Below, piece by piece: positions 19,397-29,136 of a DNA stretch of 53,169 nucleotides. The DNA comes from Candidatus Ventrousia excrementavium (GTDB lineage: Bacteria > Bacillota > Clostridia > Oscillospirales > Butyricicoccaceae), in contig DVMR01000061.1 of the NCBI GenBank assembly GCA_018714845.1, positions 1 to 53,169 on the forward strand, read 5' to 3'. The position numbers and the translations under genes are program-made. The notes under the pieces are model-generated. The model was given only the letters and a program-made list of their open reading frames with translations. It did no database searches and was not told the origin of the DNA. Positions within the stretch are counted from its first letter, which is position 1. Every line of letters starts with the position of its first letter.

Positions 19397-19849
19397 TTAT
19401 ATGTAGAGACCGTTGTTTTCGAGCTCGTCGATGAGATCGCCCAGGATATCTACATTGTACGGAGTGATAATAAAAGTGCTGTTGGCCACTTTTTTAATCT
19501 TGCCATCCTGCGCATAGGTGACGCCGCTCAAAAAGTCCACCAGACGGCGGGCGACATCTTTGTTAGTCTGTTCAAGATTGAGCACAACCGTGCGCTTTTC
19601 ACGCAGATGGTCGGCTATCTCGGCCGCGTTTTCAAACTTTTCAGGTTTTACCAGTACAACAGCAAGCTGCGTGGTTGCATTGATATTGACGACTTTATCA
19701 CTGGTGCGTCGAAAACTGGTGACATTGGATGCAATGCCCTCATCCTCGGGCTCTCGTCTGCGGGGCTGCGAGACAGGCTCAAACTCCTCAAAATCATCTT
19801 CTTCGTCTTCACCGCGCGCCCAGCGCTTCAAATCTTCGATAAAACTCAT
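19397..19849 (-). CDS. sepF: Cell division protein SepF
   Basis: SepF bundles FtsZ filaments and tethers the Z-ring to the membrane in Gram-positive bacteria. The 150-residue product has an amphipathic N-terminal helix (MSFIEDLKRWARG), an acidic linker (DEEDDFEEFEP), and a conserved C-terminal domain (about residues 60-140) with AEIADHLREKRTVVLNLEQ, RRLVDFLSGVTYA and FIITPYNVDI. The start is behind a strong GGAGGA site. Confidence 0.96.
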   Translation of the reverse strand: MSFIEDLKRWARGEDEEDDFEEFEPVSQPRRREPEDEGIASNVTSFRRTSDKVVNINATTQLAVVLVKPEKFENAAEIADHLREKRTVVLNLEQTNKDVARRLVDFLSGVTYAQDGKIKKVANSTFIITPYNVDILGDLIDELENNGLYI

Positions 19850-19867
19850 GCTCGTGTTCCTCCTGTA

Positions 19868-20572
19868 TTAGTACCGGCGACCGAAAATGGCCGTGCCGAT
19901 GCGGACAATATTGGCACCTTCCAGAATGGCGTCTTCATAATCGGCGCTCATACCCATGGACAAAAAATCCATGCTAATATTATCGTATGTTTTTGTCGAT
20001 ATGTCAACAAATAGTTGCCGTAAAAGTGCAAAATAATGCCGGTTTTGTCCTTTTTTTTCCGCAACTGGGGGAATGGCCATCAGGCCGCGGACAGCAACGC
20101 CCGAGCATTGCGCCGCATTTTCCAGCATTGACCAGATTTGCTGCGGAGCAATACCACTTTTGCTCTCTTCCCCGCCGATGTTGATTTCAATTAAAATATC
20201 CTGTCGGAGGCCCTGCCGTCGCGCTTCTGCATCAATAGCCTGCAAGAGATGCAGAGAATCGACAGACTGAATCATCGCAGCACGACCAACGGTCTGGCGA
20301 ACCTTGTTAGTCTGCAGGTGCCCAATCATGTGTACTGGTTTAGAGCCATAGGCACCGGCGTCAAACTTCTGACACAGCTCCTGTACTCGATTTTCGCCAA
20401 AAAGATCGATTTCCAATCCTTGCGCCAGAGCGACAGTTTCAGTACTCTGCACCTTGCTGGCCGCGCACAGCAGGATTTCTTCCGGCTTCCGGCCGGCTTC
20501 ACGCGCGGCACGCGCCATCTTCTCGCGAATATTCTGTACGTTTTCACGCATGACTTCCTGTGAAAATGCCAT
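19868..20572 (-). CDS. YggS family pyridoxal phosphate homeostasis protein
   Basis: A 234-residue PLP-binding TIM-barrel protein that buffers PLP and affects amino acid balance. The PLP lysine is in CAASKVQ (about residue 39), with FGENRVQEL, HMIGHLQTNKVR, ILIEINIGGEESKSGI and SMGMSADYEDAILEGANIVRIGTAIFG in family order. Expected length. It lies two bases downstream of the HlyD-like gene and before sepF, the usual yggS-sepF-yggT arrangement. Confidence 0.95.
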   Translation of the reverse strand: MAFSQEVMRENVQNIREKMARAAREAGRKPEEILLCAASKVQSTETVALAQGLEIDLFGENRVQELCQKFDAGAYGSKPVHMIGHLQTNKVRQTVGRAAMIQSVDSLHLLQAIDAEARRQGLRQDILIEINIGGEESKSGIAPQQIWSMLENAAQCSGVAVRGLMAIPPVAEKKGQNRHYFALLRQLFVDISTKTYDNISMDFLSMGMSADYEDAILEGANIVRIGTAIFGRRY

Positions 20573-20573
20573 C

Positions 20574-21794
20574 CTATCTCACAACCTTATCTTTTTCTAA
20601 GTCTTTTCCGCTGGTAATGATCTGGTCATACATCACAAGGCCGTTTGATGAAGAGGCTGCCGGCTCAACAAGATAGTAGCTGTCGGTCTGGTACACCCAC
20701 TCAACGGGCTTAAACCGGGTAATGCCGCCGACCAGACAATAGACGCCCCATTCTCCATCGACCTGCCGCAGGGCTTCTTTGGGGACCATAATGCCTTCAT
20801 AGGAATTGTAGATAATCTCGATATCCGCCTGCCGTGTGGTCAGATAGCTTTCACTCATTTCACCGCTTTGGAAAATGACCAGAGCTTGTCCATCATCTGA
20901 TGTGCGGACATCATAAATATCAACCTGCAGGGCCTCGCTGCTAATAGTGGGAAAACGAATCTTGACTGTGCTTCGTTCACGCAAAAGGGCCCCCTGCTCT
21001 TCACTGACAACAACAGCAAAATACCAATCGAAGCCCTGAATCAGCCCGCCAATCACATCCTCGCGAGAGCTGGTCTCTTCGGTGGCCAGAACACTTTCGA
21101 TATCATCGATGCTCAAGGCTTCCAGACCGGCGGGACGCAAGGTATCGCTCCAGCTGTCATAGTATCGAACAAAATACCCAGCCGCTGGAGAAGATGCGAC
21201 AGTTGCTCCGTTGCCAGCCTGCTGCTGCCAAGACAGCCGTTCGCTTTCAAGCGCCGACAACTGTGTGTTGTATTCACTGTTGGTGATGCGTTCGCCGTCG
21301 CGGCGCAGGACCAGTTGTAAAAGGTCAGCGTAATCGCCGGACGACGTCTGCACATTTCCCTGCTCCAGCAGTTCGGTGATATTGAGCATGCTAATCGTAA
21401 TGAGCGAGTCGAGCTTGGCCCCATCAGCACCGCCAGACAGGTGGGTGTAAGCATACTGAAGGCTTTCAATCTCGTCTTCAACAGCCAGCATTTCATGATA
21501 GGCAGTCAAAGACGCGCTGTCGCTGAAAAACATGGCGACGCTCTGGCCATTTGAAACCTTTTCACCGTTGGCAGCTATATATTCTACTGTTTTGGATGCA
21601 TCTCCATAGATTGGCTGCTCGTCACGGATAAAAATACCGCTGCCCGAAAACTTGTCCTCTACAGAGACAAGAGCTGCCTCAATGGTCTGAATTTGGTCCT
21701 GGAGCCCATTCAGAGCACGAATCCCTATGTAAACGACGCATCCCAACGCCAACACAAAGGCCACAAGTTTGCTGCCCCATGATTTTTTGTTCAT
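20574..21794 (-). CDS. HlyD-like membrane-fusion/adaptor protein
   Basis: A 406-residue protein with one N-terminal membrane helix (about 9-27), then a biotinyl/lipoyl-like hammerhead half with YIAANGEKVSNGQSVAMFFS, a helical hairpin region (about 105-205) and a C-terminal beta-barrel region containing EEQGALLRERSTVKIRFP and IEIIYNSYEGIMVPKEALRQ. It resembles HlyD/MacA-type adaptors of exporters, but no transporter is encoded alongside. It lies between hfq and yggS, likely an envelope protein of the division operon. Family assignment is good; the role is unknown. Confidence 0.78.
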   Translation of the reverse strand: MNKKSWGSKLVAFVLALGCVVYIGIRALNGLQDQIQTIEAALVSVEDKFSGSGIFIRDEQPIYGDASKTVEYIAANGEKVSNGQSVAMFFSDSASLTAYHEMLAVEDEIESLQYAYTHLSGGADGAKLDSLITISMLNITELLEQGNVQTSSGDYADLLQLVLRRDGERITNSEYNTQLSALESERLSWQQQAGNGATVASSPAAGYFVRYYDSWSDTLRPAGLEALSIDDIESVLATEETSSREDVIGGLIQGFDWYFAVVVSEEQGALLRERSTVKIRFPTISSEALQVDIYDVRTSDDGQALVIFQSGEMSESYLTTRQADIEIIYNSYEGIMVPKEALRQVDGEWGVYCLVGGITRFKPVEWVYQTDSYYLVEPAASSSNGLVMYDQIITSGKDLEKDKVVR

Positions 21795-21823
21795 CTTTTA
21801 CGCGCCCCCGGCGCTGTGCTCCT

Positions 21824-22048
21824 TTATTCCTGCGGGATTTGTATGTTTTTTTGCGGAACAATGGTAGAAATCGCGTGTTTATAGACAAAATATTGTCGAC
21901 CTTCATTATGCATCAGGATTGTGTATCCGTCAAAAGCGGCCACTGTTCCCCGTTGCTGAAAGCCGTTGGTCATAAAGACTGTGACAGGAGTCTTTTGTTT
22001 GCGCGCCTCATTCAAAAAAACCTCTTGCAGCGCCAGTTTGCTTTCCAT
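21824..22048 (-). CDS. hfq: RNA chaperone Hfq
   Basis: A 74-residue Sm-like protein that forms hexameric rings and binds small RNAs and mRNAs. The Sm1 region is TPVTVFMTNGFQQRGTVAAF and the Sm2 motif is YKHAISTIVP, close to the canonical KHAIST. Start behind a GGGGATAGT site. It is between miaA and the HlyD-like gene, the common mutS-mutL-miaA-hfq order. Confidence 0.97.
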   Translation of the reverse strand: MESKLALQEVFLNEARKQKTPVTVFMTNGFQQRGTVAAFDGYTILMHNEGRQYFVYKHAISTIVPQKNIQIPQE

Positions 22049-22080
22049 AATACTATCCCCTTTTTCAAAGAATTGTATTA

Positions 22081-23022
22081 TTATTTTAACCCGGCCTGCT
22101 GCAAGAAAATTGTCGCTTTTTCTGTCACCTGGTCCGCTGCCTCGACCGTATTATACACGATCCAATGGATTCTGTCATCTGCCTGAAACCATGTCAGCTG
22201 GCGTTTGGCATAATTACGCGATTTCTGCTGTATGGCGCGCAATGCCTCATCCAATGTTTTTCGGCTTTCAAAATAGTCAATCAGCTCTTTGTATCCAATG
22301 GCCTGCGCCGCTGTTCCTTTTAAAACCCCGCGCTGCCACAGGCTTCGTACTTCTTCTATGAGTCCCTGCTCGACCATTTTTCCGACGCGTCGGTCAATGC
22401 GCTGGTAAAGTACGTCGCGCGGGTCGGTTTTCAGTCCGAGCATGACAGCGTCATAGCGCGGAGGACGTTCACGTGTACGGCGGTTGTGTTCTGAAATTGT
22501 CTCGCCTGTCAGCTCGTAGACTTCCAGCGCACGAATGATGCGGCGACGGTCGTTGGGGTGCAGACGCGCAGCGCTTTCAGGGTCTACAGCGCGCAGGCGG
22601 GCGCACATGGCGTCGGCACCCTGCGCATCCCATTGCTTTTCCAACGCGGCGCGGACGCCGCTGTCAGCTCCGCTTGCTTGAAATCCGGCGCCTGAGATGA
22701 CGGCGTTGATATAAAGCCCCGTTCCGCCGCATAAAATAGGCAATCTGCCGCGGCGCAGGATATCGTCCACGCAGTTTGACGCCTGCTGTTCATAACGTGA
22801 AACCGACCAGTCGTCCCCCGGCTCGGCTACGTCCAGCATATGGTGCGGAATGCCCCGGCGCTCACCGATCGTCGGCTTGGCTGTGCCGATATCCATACCG
22901 CGGTAAATCTGCATGGAGTCGGCAGAGACAATCTCTCCGTTCAGCCGCTCGGCCAGCGCCAGTGAAAGCTCTGTTTTTCCTGATGCCGTCGGTCCGGCGA
23001 TGACGACGATACGTTTGCTCAT
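22081..23022 (-). CDS. miaA: tRNA dimethylallyltransferase
   Basis: MiaA adds an isopentenyl group to A37 of tRNAs reading UNN codons, the substrate for MiaB. The 313-residue protein has Walker A in VVIAGPTASGKTELSLALA, then SADSMQIYRGMDIGTAKP, PHHMLD, LCGGTGLYINAVISG, DRRRIIRALEVYELTG and the C-terminal YAKRQLTWFQAD. Start overlaps the mutL stop by four bases (ATGA). miaB lies in the same operon. Confidence 0.98.
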   Translation of the reverse strand: MSKRIVVIAGPTASGKTELSLALAERLNGEIVSADSMQIYRGMDIGTAKPTIGERRGIPHHMLDVAEPGDDWSVSRYEQQASNCVDDILRRGRLPILCGGTGLYINAVISGAGFQASGADSGVRAALEKQWDAQGADAMCARLRAVDPESAARLHPNDRRRIIRALEVYELTGETISEHNRRTRERPPRYDAVMLGLKTDPRDVLYQRIDRRVGKMVEQGLIEEVRSLWQRGVLKGTAAQAIGYKELIDYFESRKTLDEALRAIQQKSRNYAKRQLTWFQADDRIHWIVYNTVEAADQVTEKATIFLQQAGLK

Positions 23023-24950
23023 ACAATCCTCTTAAAGCGTTTTTCAAGCTCGCGGCGCGACAGATAAATGGCCACGGGTCGGCCGTGTGGACAGTTGCGC
23101 ACATCGGGCATGGAAAGGACTTTTTCCGCCAGGCGCTGCAGCTCGACGGGGTCGCTGTTTTTCCCTGCTTTGATGGCTGCCTTGCAGGAAACGCTCTTCA
23201 AAAGCTCCTCATGAATATTATTGTCAGCCTGGACGGGCAATAAAAGCTTTTCCGCCATTTCTGATAAAACAGCCGGTATGTCGGCATGATCGAGGTAAAG
23301 CGGCGCCTGCCGGACCAGCACTGATTGAGCGCCGATGTCTTCAACCACAAAACCGGCGGCCAAAAGTCGGGACAGATTGTCCAGGCAGGCCTGTTTTTCA
23401 GGCCGGGACAGCACGACAGTCACCGGATCGAGCAAAAGCTGGCCATCCTGTTCCCCCTGGCGGGCCATCAGGTCGTTGAAAATGATGCGCTCGTGCGCGG
23501 CATGTTTGTCAATCAGCCAGCAGCCGTCTTTTTCCTGTGCAATGATGTATGTCGCGAACAGCTCACCTGTTACCCGTACAGCGGGAGTATCTGACTGCTC
23601 GGCCGATATATCTGGAACGGATAGCGCAGGCGGCGGATTGCCGGGCGCAGCCACAGGGTCAGGCTGCGAGGAAACGGAGACGGCGAGAGGATCGTCCGCA
23701 GCATCAACGACAGGTTCCTTGGCCAAGTAAACGCTTTGCAAATCGCGCAGCACATCACTGAGCAGGGCCGACTGCCCCTGGGCGTTGCGGTAGACCGGGC
23801 GTTCGCTGGCCACCTGGACCAGTTCCGGCTTTTCGGTCACAGGTGCAGATATAGGCTTGGCAGGCGTTATTTGGGCAGGTTCGACGGACAACTCTGTCTG
23901 CACTGGCTGCGGAAGCTCGTATGCCTTTACCGGCTCGGGCGGACGCTTTCCGCCAATCTGGTCATCTGCCTCGAGCGCGGACAGCACCGTATTGTAGATG
24001 GCGCGGAAAACATCATTTTCGCGCGAGAACTTAATCTCCATTTTTGCCGGATGCACATTGACGTCAACCATTTCAGGACTGACGCGAATATTGAGAAAAC
24101 AGACCGGCGCGCGGCCGTGCATCAATCGGTTCTTATAGGCCTCGTCCAGAGCGGCCGTCATGGTCTTGGAGCGCACATAGCGGCCATTGACAAAAAATGT
24201 TTGCAGGTTCCGGTTGGCACGCGTGACGGACGGCGGTGAGATGCAGCCTTCAACAGAAATGTCATGGAAGCTGCCGACAGTCGAAATCATGCTGGACGCC
24301 AGCTCGCGGCCATAGACGGCGTGGATTGCCGCAATGAGTGACCCGTCACCTGGTGTATTGATGGTCTCGCGGCCATCTTTAATAAACTGAAAGGACAGAT
24401 CAGGCCGTGAGAGCGCGGCGTGAATGACCGCAGCCTCAACATACGCACCTTCCGTGGAATCCTTTTTTAAAAACTTCATGCGTGCAGGCACGTTGAAAAA
24501 TAAATCGCGGACAATGATGGTCGTGCCCATAGGACAGCCGGTCTCGGTAAAATCGATTTCCTTCCCGCCCTCGAGGGTAATCTGCACGCCGCTTGTGGCA
24601 AACCGCGTCCGTGTGATGAGGTCAATGCGTGAAACCGCTGAAATGGCAGCCAGTGCCTCGCCGCGAAAGCCAAGCGTCATGATGGCTTCAAGATCAGCAG
24701 CTGAGCGTATCTTACTGGTCGCATGCCGTAAAAAGGCCGTGCGCACGTCGTCGGGCTCGATGCCGCTGCCGTTGTCGGTGATGCGCAGGTAGGAAATGCC
24801 GCCGTTTCGCATTTCCACAGTGATGCGGTTTGCGCCGGCGTCAATGGCGTTTTCAATCAGCTCTTTGGCAACAGAGCCGGGGCGTTCAACAACCTCACCG
24901 GCTGCAATCATGTTGGCGATTTGCGGGGACAGACGAATGATTTTAGCCAT
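23019..24950 (-). CDS. mutL: DNA mismatch repair protein MutL
   Basis: A 643-residue MutL. The GHKL ATPase has IANMIAAGEVVERP, ELIENAIDAGANRI, ITDNGSGI, LGFRGEALAAIS and NVHPAKMEIKFS. The linker (about 345-460) is Pro/Val/Ala-rich. The C-terminal dimerisation/endonuclease domain includes DKHAAHERIIFNDLM, close to the DQHAxxERIxYE metal-site motif, and CPHGRPVAIYLSRRELEKRF. The ATG at 24950, one base after the mutS stop, has an AAAGGAG site inside the end of mutS; an upstream in-frame ATG at 24968 is less likely. Confidence 0.97.
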   Translation of the reverse strand: MAKIIRLSPQIANMIAAGEVVERPGSVAKELIENAIDAGANRITVEMRNGGISYLRITDNGSGIEPDDVRTAFLRHATSKIRSAADLEAIMTLGFRGEALAAISAVSRIDLITRTRFATSGVQITLEGGKEIDFTETGCPMGTTIIVRDLFFNVPARMKFLKKDSTEGAYVEAAVIHAALSRPDLSFQFIKDGRETINTPGDGSLIAAIHAVYGRELASSMISTVGSFHDISVEGCISPPSVTRANRNLQTFFVNGRYVRSKTMTAALDEAYKNRLMHGRAPVCFLNIRVSPEMVDVNVHPAKMEIKFSRENDVFRAIYNTVLSALEADDQIGGKRPPEPVKAYELPQPVQTELSVEPAQITPAKPISAPVTEKPELVQVASERPVYRNAQGQSALLSDVLRDLQSVYLAKEPVVDAADDPLAVSVSSQPDPVAAPGNPPPALSVPDISAEQSDTPAVRVTGELFATYIIAQEKDGCWLIDKHAAHERIIFNDLMARQGEQDGQLLLDPVTVVLSRPEKQACLDNLSRLLAAGFVVEDIGAQSVLVRQAPLYLDHADIPAVLSEMAEKLLLPVQADNNIHEELLKSVSCKAAIKAGKNSDPVELQRLAEKVLSMPDVRNCPHGRPVAIYLSRRELEKRFKRIV

Positions 24951-24951
24951 C

Positions 24952-27558
24952 TCAACACTCCTTTGCACGGGCCGACAGCTCGTACAGCAGGCTCAATGCC
25001 TCAATGGGGGTCAGGGTGTCGGGCTGCAGGGCTTTGAGCTTTTCCAGCAGTTCTTCCCCGGCATAAGTACCCAGCGAGACCTGCCCGTCATCCTGCGGAA
25101 GCGTTTCTTCCGTCACGGGCCTGGCCTGCTGACGTTCAATGGATTTGAGTACTTCCTTTGCGCGGCGGATGACGCTGTCAGGCAGACCGGCCAGCTTGCC
25201 GACCTCGATGCCATAGCTGTCATTGGCACCGCCGCGAACAATCTTTTTGATAAAAATAATTTCATCGCCGCGTTTTTTAACGACGATATTGTAATTTTTC
25301 ACGCCGGGAACACTGCCTTCCAGCTCGCACAGTTCATGGTAGTGGGTGGCGAACAGCGTTTTGGCGCCCAGTTTCTTTTTATCGGCCACATATTCCAGCA
25401 CGGCGCGGGCAATGGCCATACCGTCAAAGGTCGATGTGCCGCGGCCGATCTCATCCAGAATGAGCAAGCTGTGCGCCGTGGCATGGCGAAGAATATCGGA
25501 TACTTCACTCATTTCGACCATAAAGGTCGAACGCCCGGACGACAGGTCGTCTGATGCGCCAATACGGGTAAACACGCGGTCGCACACGCCCAGGCTGGCT
25601 GAAGCGGCAGGCACAAAGCTGCCGCACTGGGCCATGATGACAATGAGCGCAACCTGACGCATGTAAGTCGACTTACCCGCCATGTTGGGACCTGTGATGA
25701 TGGCCACGCGGTTTTCCCCGCAGTCGAGCAAAGCGTCGTTGGGGACAAACAGGCTGTCTTTGAGCACGCGCTCGACAACAGGGTGGCGTCCTTCGCGGAT
25801 GTCGATGCGGTCAGAATTGTCCATTTCCGGTTTGCAGTAGCCGTACTGCACGGCCGCCTGCGCAAAGGACGCGTACACATCAGCACAGGCCAGCGCGTGC
25901 GAGGCCTGCTGCATCCGTCCGGCATGGGCGGCAAGCTGCTCGCGGATGCGGGTAAAAATCTCGTACTCCAGAGCGGTCACCCGTTCGCTGGCAGACAAAA
26001 TTTCACCCTCAAGATCCTTGAGCTCCTGTGTGATGTATCGTTCGCAGTTGGTCAGCGTCTGTTTGCGGATATAGCTTTCAGGCGCCTGAGAAATATAGGA
26101 CTTGCTAATCTCGATATAATAACCGAACACCTTGTTGTACCCGACCTTCAGGGTTTTGATGCCGGTGCGTTCCCGCTCAGTGCGCTCAATTTCACTGACG
26201 CGGCTGGTGCCGCCGCTGAGCAGACCGCGCAAATGGTCGACATCTTCACTGAACCCATCGCGGATAATACCGCCCTCGCGCACAGAAAACGGCGGCTCTT
26301 CGGCGATGGCGGCGTCAATCAGAGCGCCGATGTCGCTTAAATCGCCCAGCTGTTCAGAAAGCTCGCGCAGCGTTTTGGACTCGCTGTCCGCCAGAATCGA
26401 TTTGATGCGCGGCAAACGGCAGCAGACCTGCCACAGCGAACGCAAATCACGGCAGTTCGCCGTGCCATAGACAATGCGGCCGACAATGCGCTCCATGTCA
26501 TAGATTTCAGCAAGACAGCTCTGCAGGCCATCCCGCGCGATAGAGTCCGCGACCAGGGCGGCAACGGCGTTTTGGCGCCGCTGAATGGCAGGCACACTGA
26601 TGAGCGGCTTTTCCAGCCACTGCCGGATCAGCCGGGCGCCCATGGCGCATTTGGTGCGGTCCAGCACCCACAGCAGCGAGCCGTGTTTGCTGCCGGACGC
26701 CAAAGAGGCCGTGATTTCAAGATTCCGCCGGGCCGTCAGGTCCAGGTCCATAAATTGTCCGCGGCTGTACAAATCCAGCCGGTTGATGTGGGAAAGGTCG
26801 CTCTTTTGGGTTTCGTGCAGATAGGATAAAAGACCGCCCACGGCGCAGCTCATCTGCCGCAGCTCAGGCGCGCGCTCCCGCGTGGACGCTGATGCGGAAA
26901 ACTGCTTTTGCATGGCATCCAGAGCATTTTCAAAACGGAAGCGCCACTCCCCGGCCGCTTCAACATGGCAGATGAGCTTGTCCTGCAAAAATTCCCGCAG
27001 CTCACCGCTGGATGCAGCCGCATCTGACAGCAGCACTTCGCTGGGGGAAAAACGCCCCAACTCGCTCATAACCTGTTCAATGGCGTCCGGCCCCAAGGCC
27101 TGCGTGGCAAACACCTCGCCGGTCGACATATCACAAAAACAGACGCCGCACCCCAGCGAATCGCGGTACACTGCGCTGATGAAGTTATTGCACTGCTCGT
27201 CCAGCATCGAGCTTTCCATGACCGTGCCGGGCGTGATGACGCGAACGACCTCACGCCGTACCAGTCCCTTGGCTTTGGCTGGATCCTCTGTCTGCTCACA
27301 AATGGCGACTTTATACCCCTTGGCAATCAGACGGCCGATATACGTTTCCGCACTGTGGTAAGGCACGCCGCACATGGGCGCACGCTCTTCCTGGCCGCAA
27401 TCCCGGCCGGTCAGCGTCAGATCCAGTTCTTTTGAAACCAGCTTGGCGTCGTCAAAGAACATCTCGTAAAAATCGCCCAGGCGGTACATCAAAATGTATC
27501 CGTCATACTGCTTTTTGATTTCAAAGTATTGCTTCATCATGGGGGTTAGTTCGGCCAT
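24952..27558 (-). CDS. mutS: DNA mismatch repair protein MutS
   Basis: An 868-residue MutS that recognises mismatches and recruits MutL. The N-terminal mismatch-binding domain contains YRLGDFYEMFFDDA (with the Phe-X-Glu motif) and LTGRDCGQEERAPMCGVPYH. The clamp and lever domains follow, and the ATPase has ITGPNMAGKSTYMRQVALIV, DDLSSGRSTFMVEM, LILDEIGRGTSTFDGMAIA and LFATHYHEL. The frame extends 30 codons further upstream, but the ATG at 27558 matches the family and sits behind a GGGGAG site. Confidence 0.98.
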   Translation of the reverse strand: MAELTPMMKQYFEIKKQYDGYILMYRLGDFYEMFFDDAKLVSKELDLTLTGRDCGQEERAPMCGVPYHSAETYIGRLIAKGYKVAICEQTEDPAKAKGLVRREVVRVITPGTVMESSMLDEQCNNFISAVYRDSLGCGVCFCDMSTGEVFATQALGPDAIEQVMSELGRFSPSEVLLSDAAASSGELREFLQDKLICHVEAAGEWRFRFENALDAMQKQFSASASTRERAPELRQMSCAVGGLLSYLHETQKSDLSHINRLDLYSRGQFMDLDLTARRNLEITASLASGSKHGSLLWVLDRTKCAMGARLIRQWLEKPLISVPAIQRRQNAVAALVADSIARDGLQSCLAEIYDMERIVGRIVYGTANCRDLRSLWQVCCRLPRIKSILADSESKTLRELSEQLGDLSDIGALIDAAIAEEPPFSVREGGIIRDGFSEDVDHLRGLLSGGTSRVSEIERTERERTGIKTLKVGYNKVFGYYIEISKSYISQAPESYIRKQTLTNCERYITQELKDLEGEILSASERVTALEYEIFTRIREQLAAHAGRMQQASHALACADVYASFAQAAVQYGYCKPEMDNSDRIDIREGRHPVVERVLKDSLFVPNDALLDCGENRVAIITGPNMAGKSTYMRQVALIVIMAQCGSFVPAASASLGVCDRVFTRIGASDDLSSGRSTFMVEMSEVSDILRHATAHSLLILDEIGRGTSTFDGMAIARAVLEYVADKKKLGAKTLFATHYHELCELEGSVPGVKNYNIVVKKRGDEIIFIKKIVRGGANDSYGIEVGKLAGLPDSVIRRAKEVLKSIERQQARPVTEETLPQDDGQVSLGTYAGEELLEKLKALQPDTLTPIEALSLLYELSARAKEC

Positions 27559-27590
27559 CTTTACTTTTATCTCCCCTTCTCTAATCAGCC

Positions 27591-29006
27591 TTACAGGCTG
27601 GCAAAAAGCGCCCAGGTCGAGCAGCGCTCGATGGTGACGTCGGCCCATTTGCCGATATGATCGGCTGTGCCTTTTAAAAGAACCAGCTGAAAGCCGTCGG
27701 TGCGCGCCGTCAGCGGATAATTTTTGTCATCCGACTGCCCGTCGATGAGCACGCGCATGGTGCGGCCAACCAGCTTTTGATTTTCTTCCCGTGAAATGCG
27801 GTTTTGTACGTCAAGCAGACGATCAAACCAGCGCTGTTTTTCTTCGCGCGGGACCGGGTCGGGCATGGAAGCTGCGCGCGTCCCCCCGCGCCGTGAGTAA
27901 ATAAAGGTAAACAGCGAGTGAAAGCGCACGCGCTCGATCAGCTCAATGGTCTTTTCAAAATCGTTTTCGGTCTCTCCGGGAAAACCGACAATAATATCGC
28001 TGGTAAATGTAATATCCGGCATGACAGAGCGCGCGTAGTCAACCAGACTCAGGTAGTGCTCTGCCGTATAGCGGCGGTTCATCTCACGCAGCACACGGTC
28101 GCTGCCCGACTGCACCGGCAGGTGGATGCTTTTGCACACCTTGTCACAGCGTGCCATGACGTCGAGCAGCTTTTTCGAGCAGTCCTTGGGGTGACTTGTC
28201 ATAAAGCGGATGCGAAAATCGCCCGGTTCCTGTGCCAGAGCGTCAAGCAGCTCGGGAAAATCCGGGCCGTCCGACCCGCCGTCATAAGAGTTGACATTTT
28301 GGCCCAGAAGCGTAATGTCCCGGTACCCCTGTGCGAGCAGACTGCGGAAGTCCTGCTGAATGGCCTCAAACCGACGGCTGCGTTCACGGCCGCGGACATA
28401 GGGCACAATGCAGTACGAGCAGAAATTATTGCAGCCGTACATGATGGACAGCCAGGCACGGACGCCCTCTTTGCGTATGGGAGTGATTCCTTCAATGATG
28501 GTTCCCTGCTCGTCACCGGAAATATCAAAAACGCGCCGGCCGCGGCTCAGCTTGTCATATAAAAGCTCAGGAAAGCGCGAAAGCGCGTGCGTGCCAAAAA
28601 CCAGGTCCACATAGGGATAGCTTTTTTTGACCTTATCGACTACCGACTGCTGCTGTGCCATACAGCCGCACAGAATAATGAGAAAATCCGGGTTATCCCG
28701 CTTGATGTGCGACAGCTCGCCCAGGTTGCCGAAAACGCGCATTTCAGCGTGCTCGCGAATAGCGCAGGTATTGAGTATGGTCAAATCGCTCTGTGCCGGG
28801 TCGTCGGTAAAGCCAAAGCCCATTTGGCTGAGCATGCCGCGAATAAGCTCGGTGTCAGCTTCATTTTGCTGGCAGCCAAAGGTTTTTGTACACGCCAGGG
28901 GCCGTGTTCCCCGCTGGCGCTGCTGATAAATCGCCTGAATCTGTTCGCAGTACTGCCTTTGTGTCAAAAGCTCTTGTTCGGTCATTTCATGATGAGGTTT
29001 CGTCAT
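27591..29006 (-). CDS. miaB: tRNA-2-methylthio-N6-dimethylallyladenosine synthase
   Basis: A radical-SAM methylthiotransferase of 471 residues acting on i6A37 made by MiaA. The N-terminal domain supplies cysteines in TKTFGCQQNEAD, LNTCAIRE and CGCMAQ; the radical-SAM cluster motif is YGCNNFCSYCIVPYVRG (CX3CX2C); a TRAM domain is at the C terminus (about 400-465). Start at 29006 behind a GGAGG site. It is the first gene of the unit running to ileS. Confidence 0.97.
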   Translation of the reverse strand: MTKPHHEMTEQELLTQRQYCEQIQAIYQQRQRGTRPLACTKTFGCQQNEADTELIRGMLSQMGFGFTDDPAQSDLTILNTCAIREHAEMRVFGNLGELSHIKRDNPDFLIILCGCMAQQQSVVDKVKKSYPYVDLVFGTHALSRFPELLYDKLSRGRRVFDISGDEQGTIIEGITPIRKEGVRAWLSIMYGCNNFCSYCIVPYVRGRERSRRFEAIQQDFRSLLAQGYRDITLLGQNVNSYDGGSDGPDFPELLDALAQEPGDFRIRFMTSHPKDCSKKLLDVMARCDKVCKSIHLPVQSGSDRVLREMNRRYTAEHYLSLVDYARSVMPDITFTSDIIVGFPGETENDFEKTIELIERVRFHSLFTFIYSRRGGTRAASMPDPVPREEKQRWFDRLLDVQNRISREENQKLVGRTMRVLIDGQSDDKNYPLTARTDGFQLVLLKGTADHIGKWADVTIERCSTWALFASL

Positions 29007-29035
29007 AGTTCCTCCAGTTATAAACGCTTCTATTT

Positions 29036-29064
29036 ATTGTAACACAATCCTCTCTTTTTCGCAA
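29036..29064 (-). promoter_or_regulatory. Promoter of the miaB-to-ileS unit
   Basis: On the minus strand, TTGCGA (29064-29059) and TACAAT (29041-29036) with a 17-base spacer and a TG one base before the minus-10. It lies 30 bases upstream of miaB; no terminator was seen between miaB and the hairpin beyond ileS. Confidence 0.72.
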
Positions 29065-29083
29065 ATGGCGGGAAAATAGTTTT

Positions 29084-29125
29084 TATAAAAAATCGGCACA
29101 GAATGTACAAAGACATTCTGTGCCG
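29084..29125 (-). terminator. Terminator after the 211-residue membrane protein gene
   Basis: Arms CGGCACAGAATGT (29094-29106) and ACATTCTGTGCCG (29113-29125) with a six-base loop. On the minus strand the stem is followed by ATTTTTTATAAAAAC. Confidence 0.9.
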
Positions 29126-29136
29126 GCAAAATCTGT

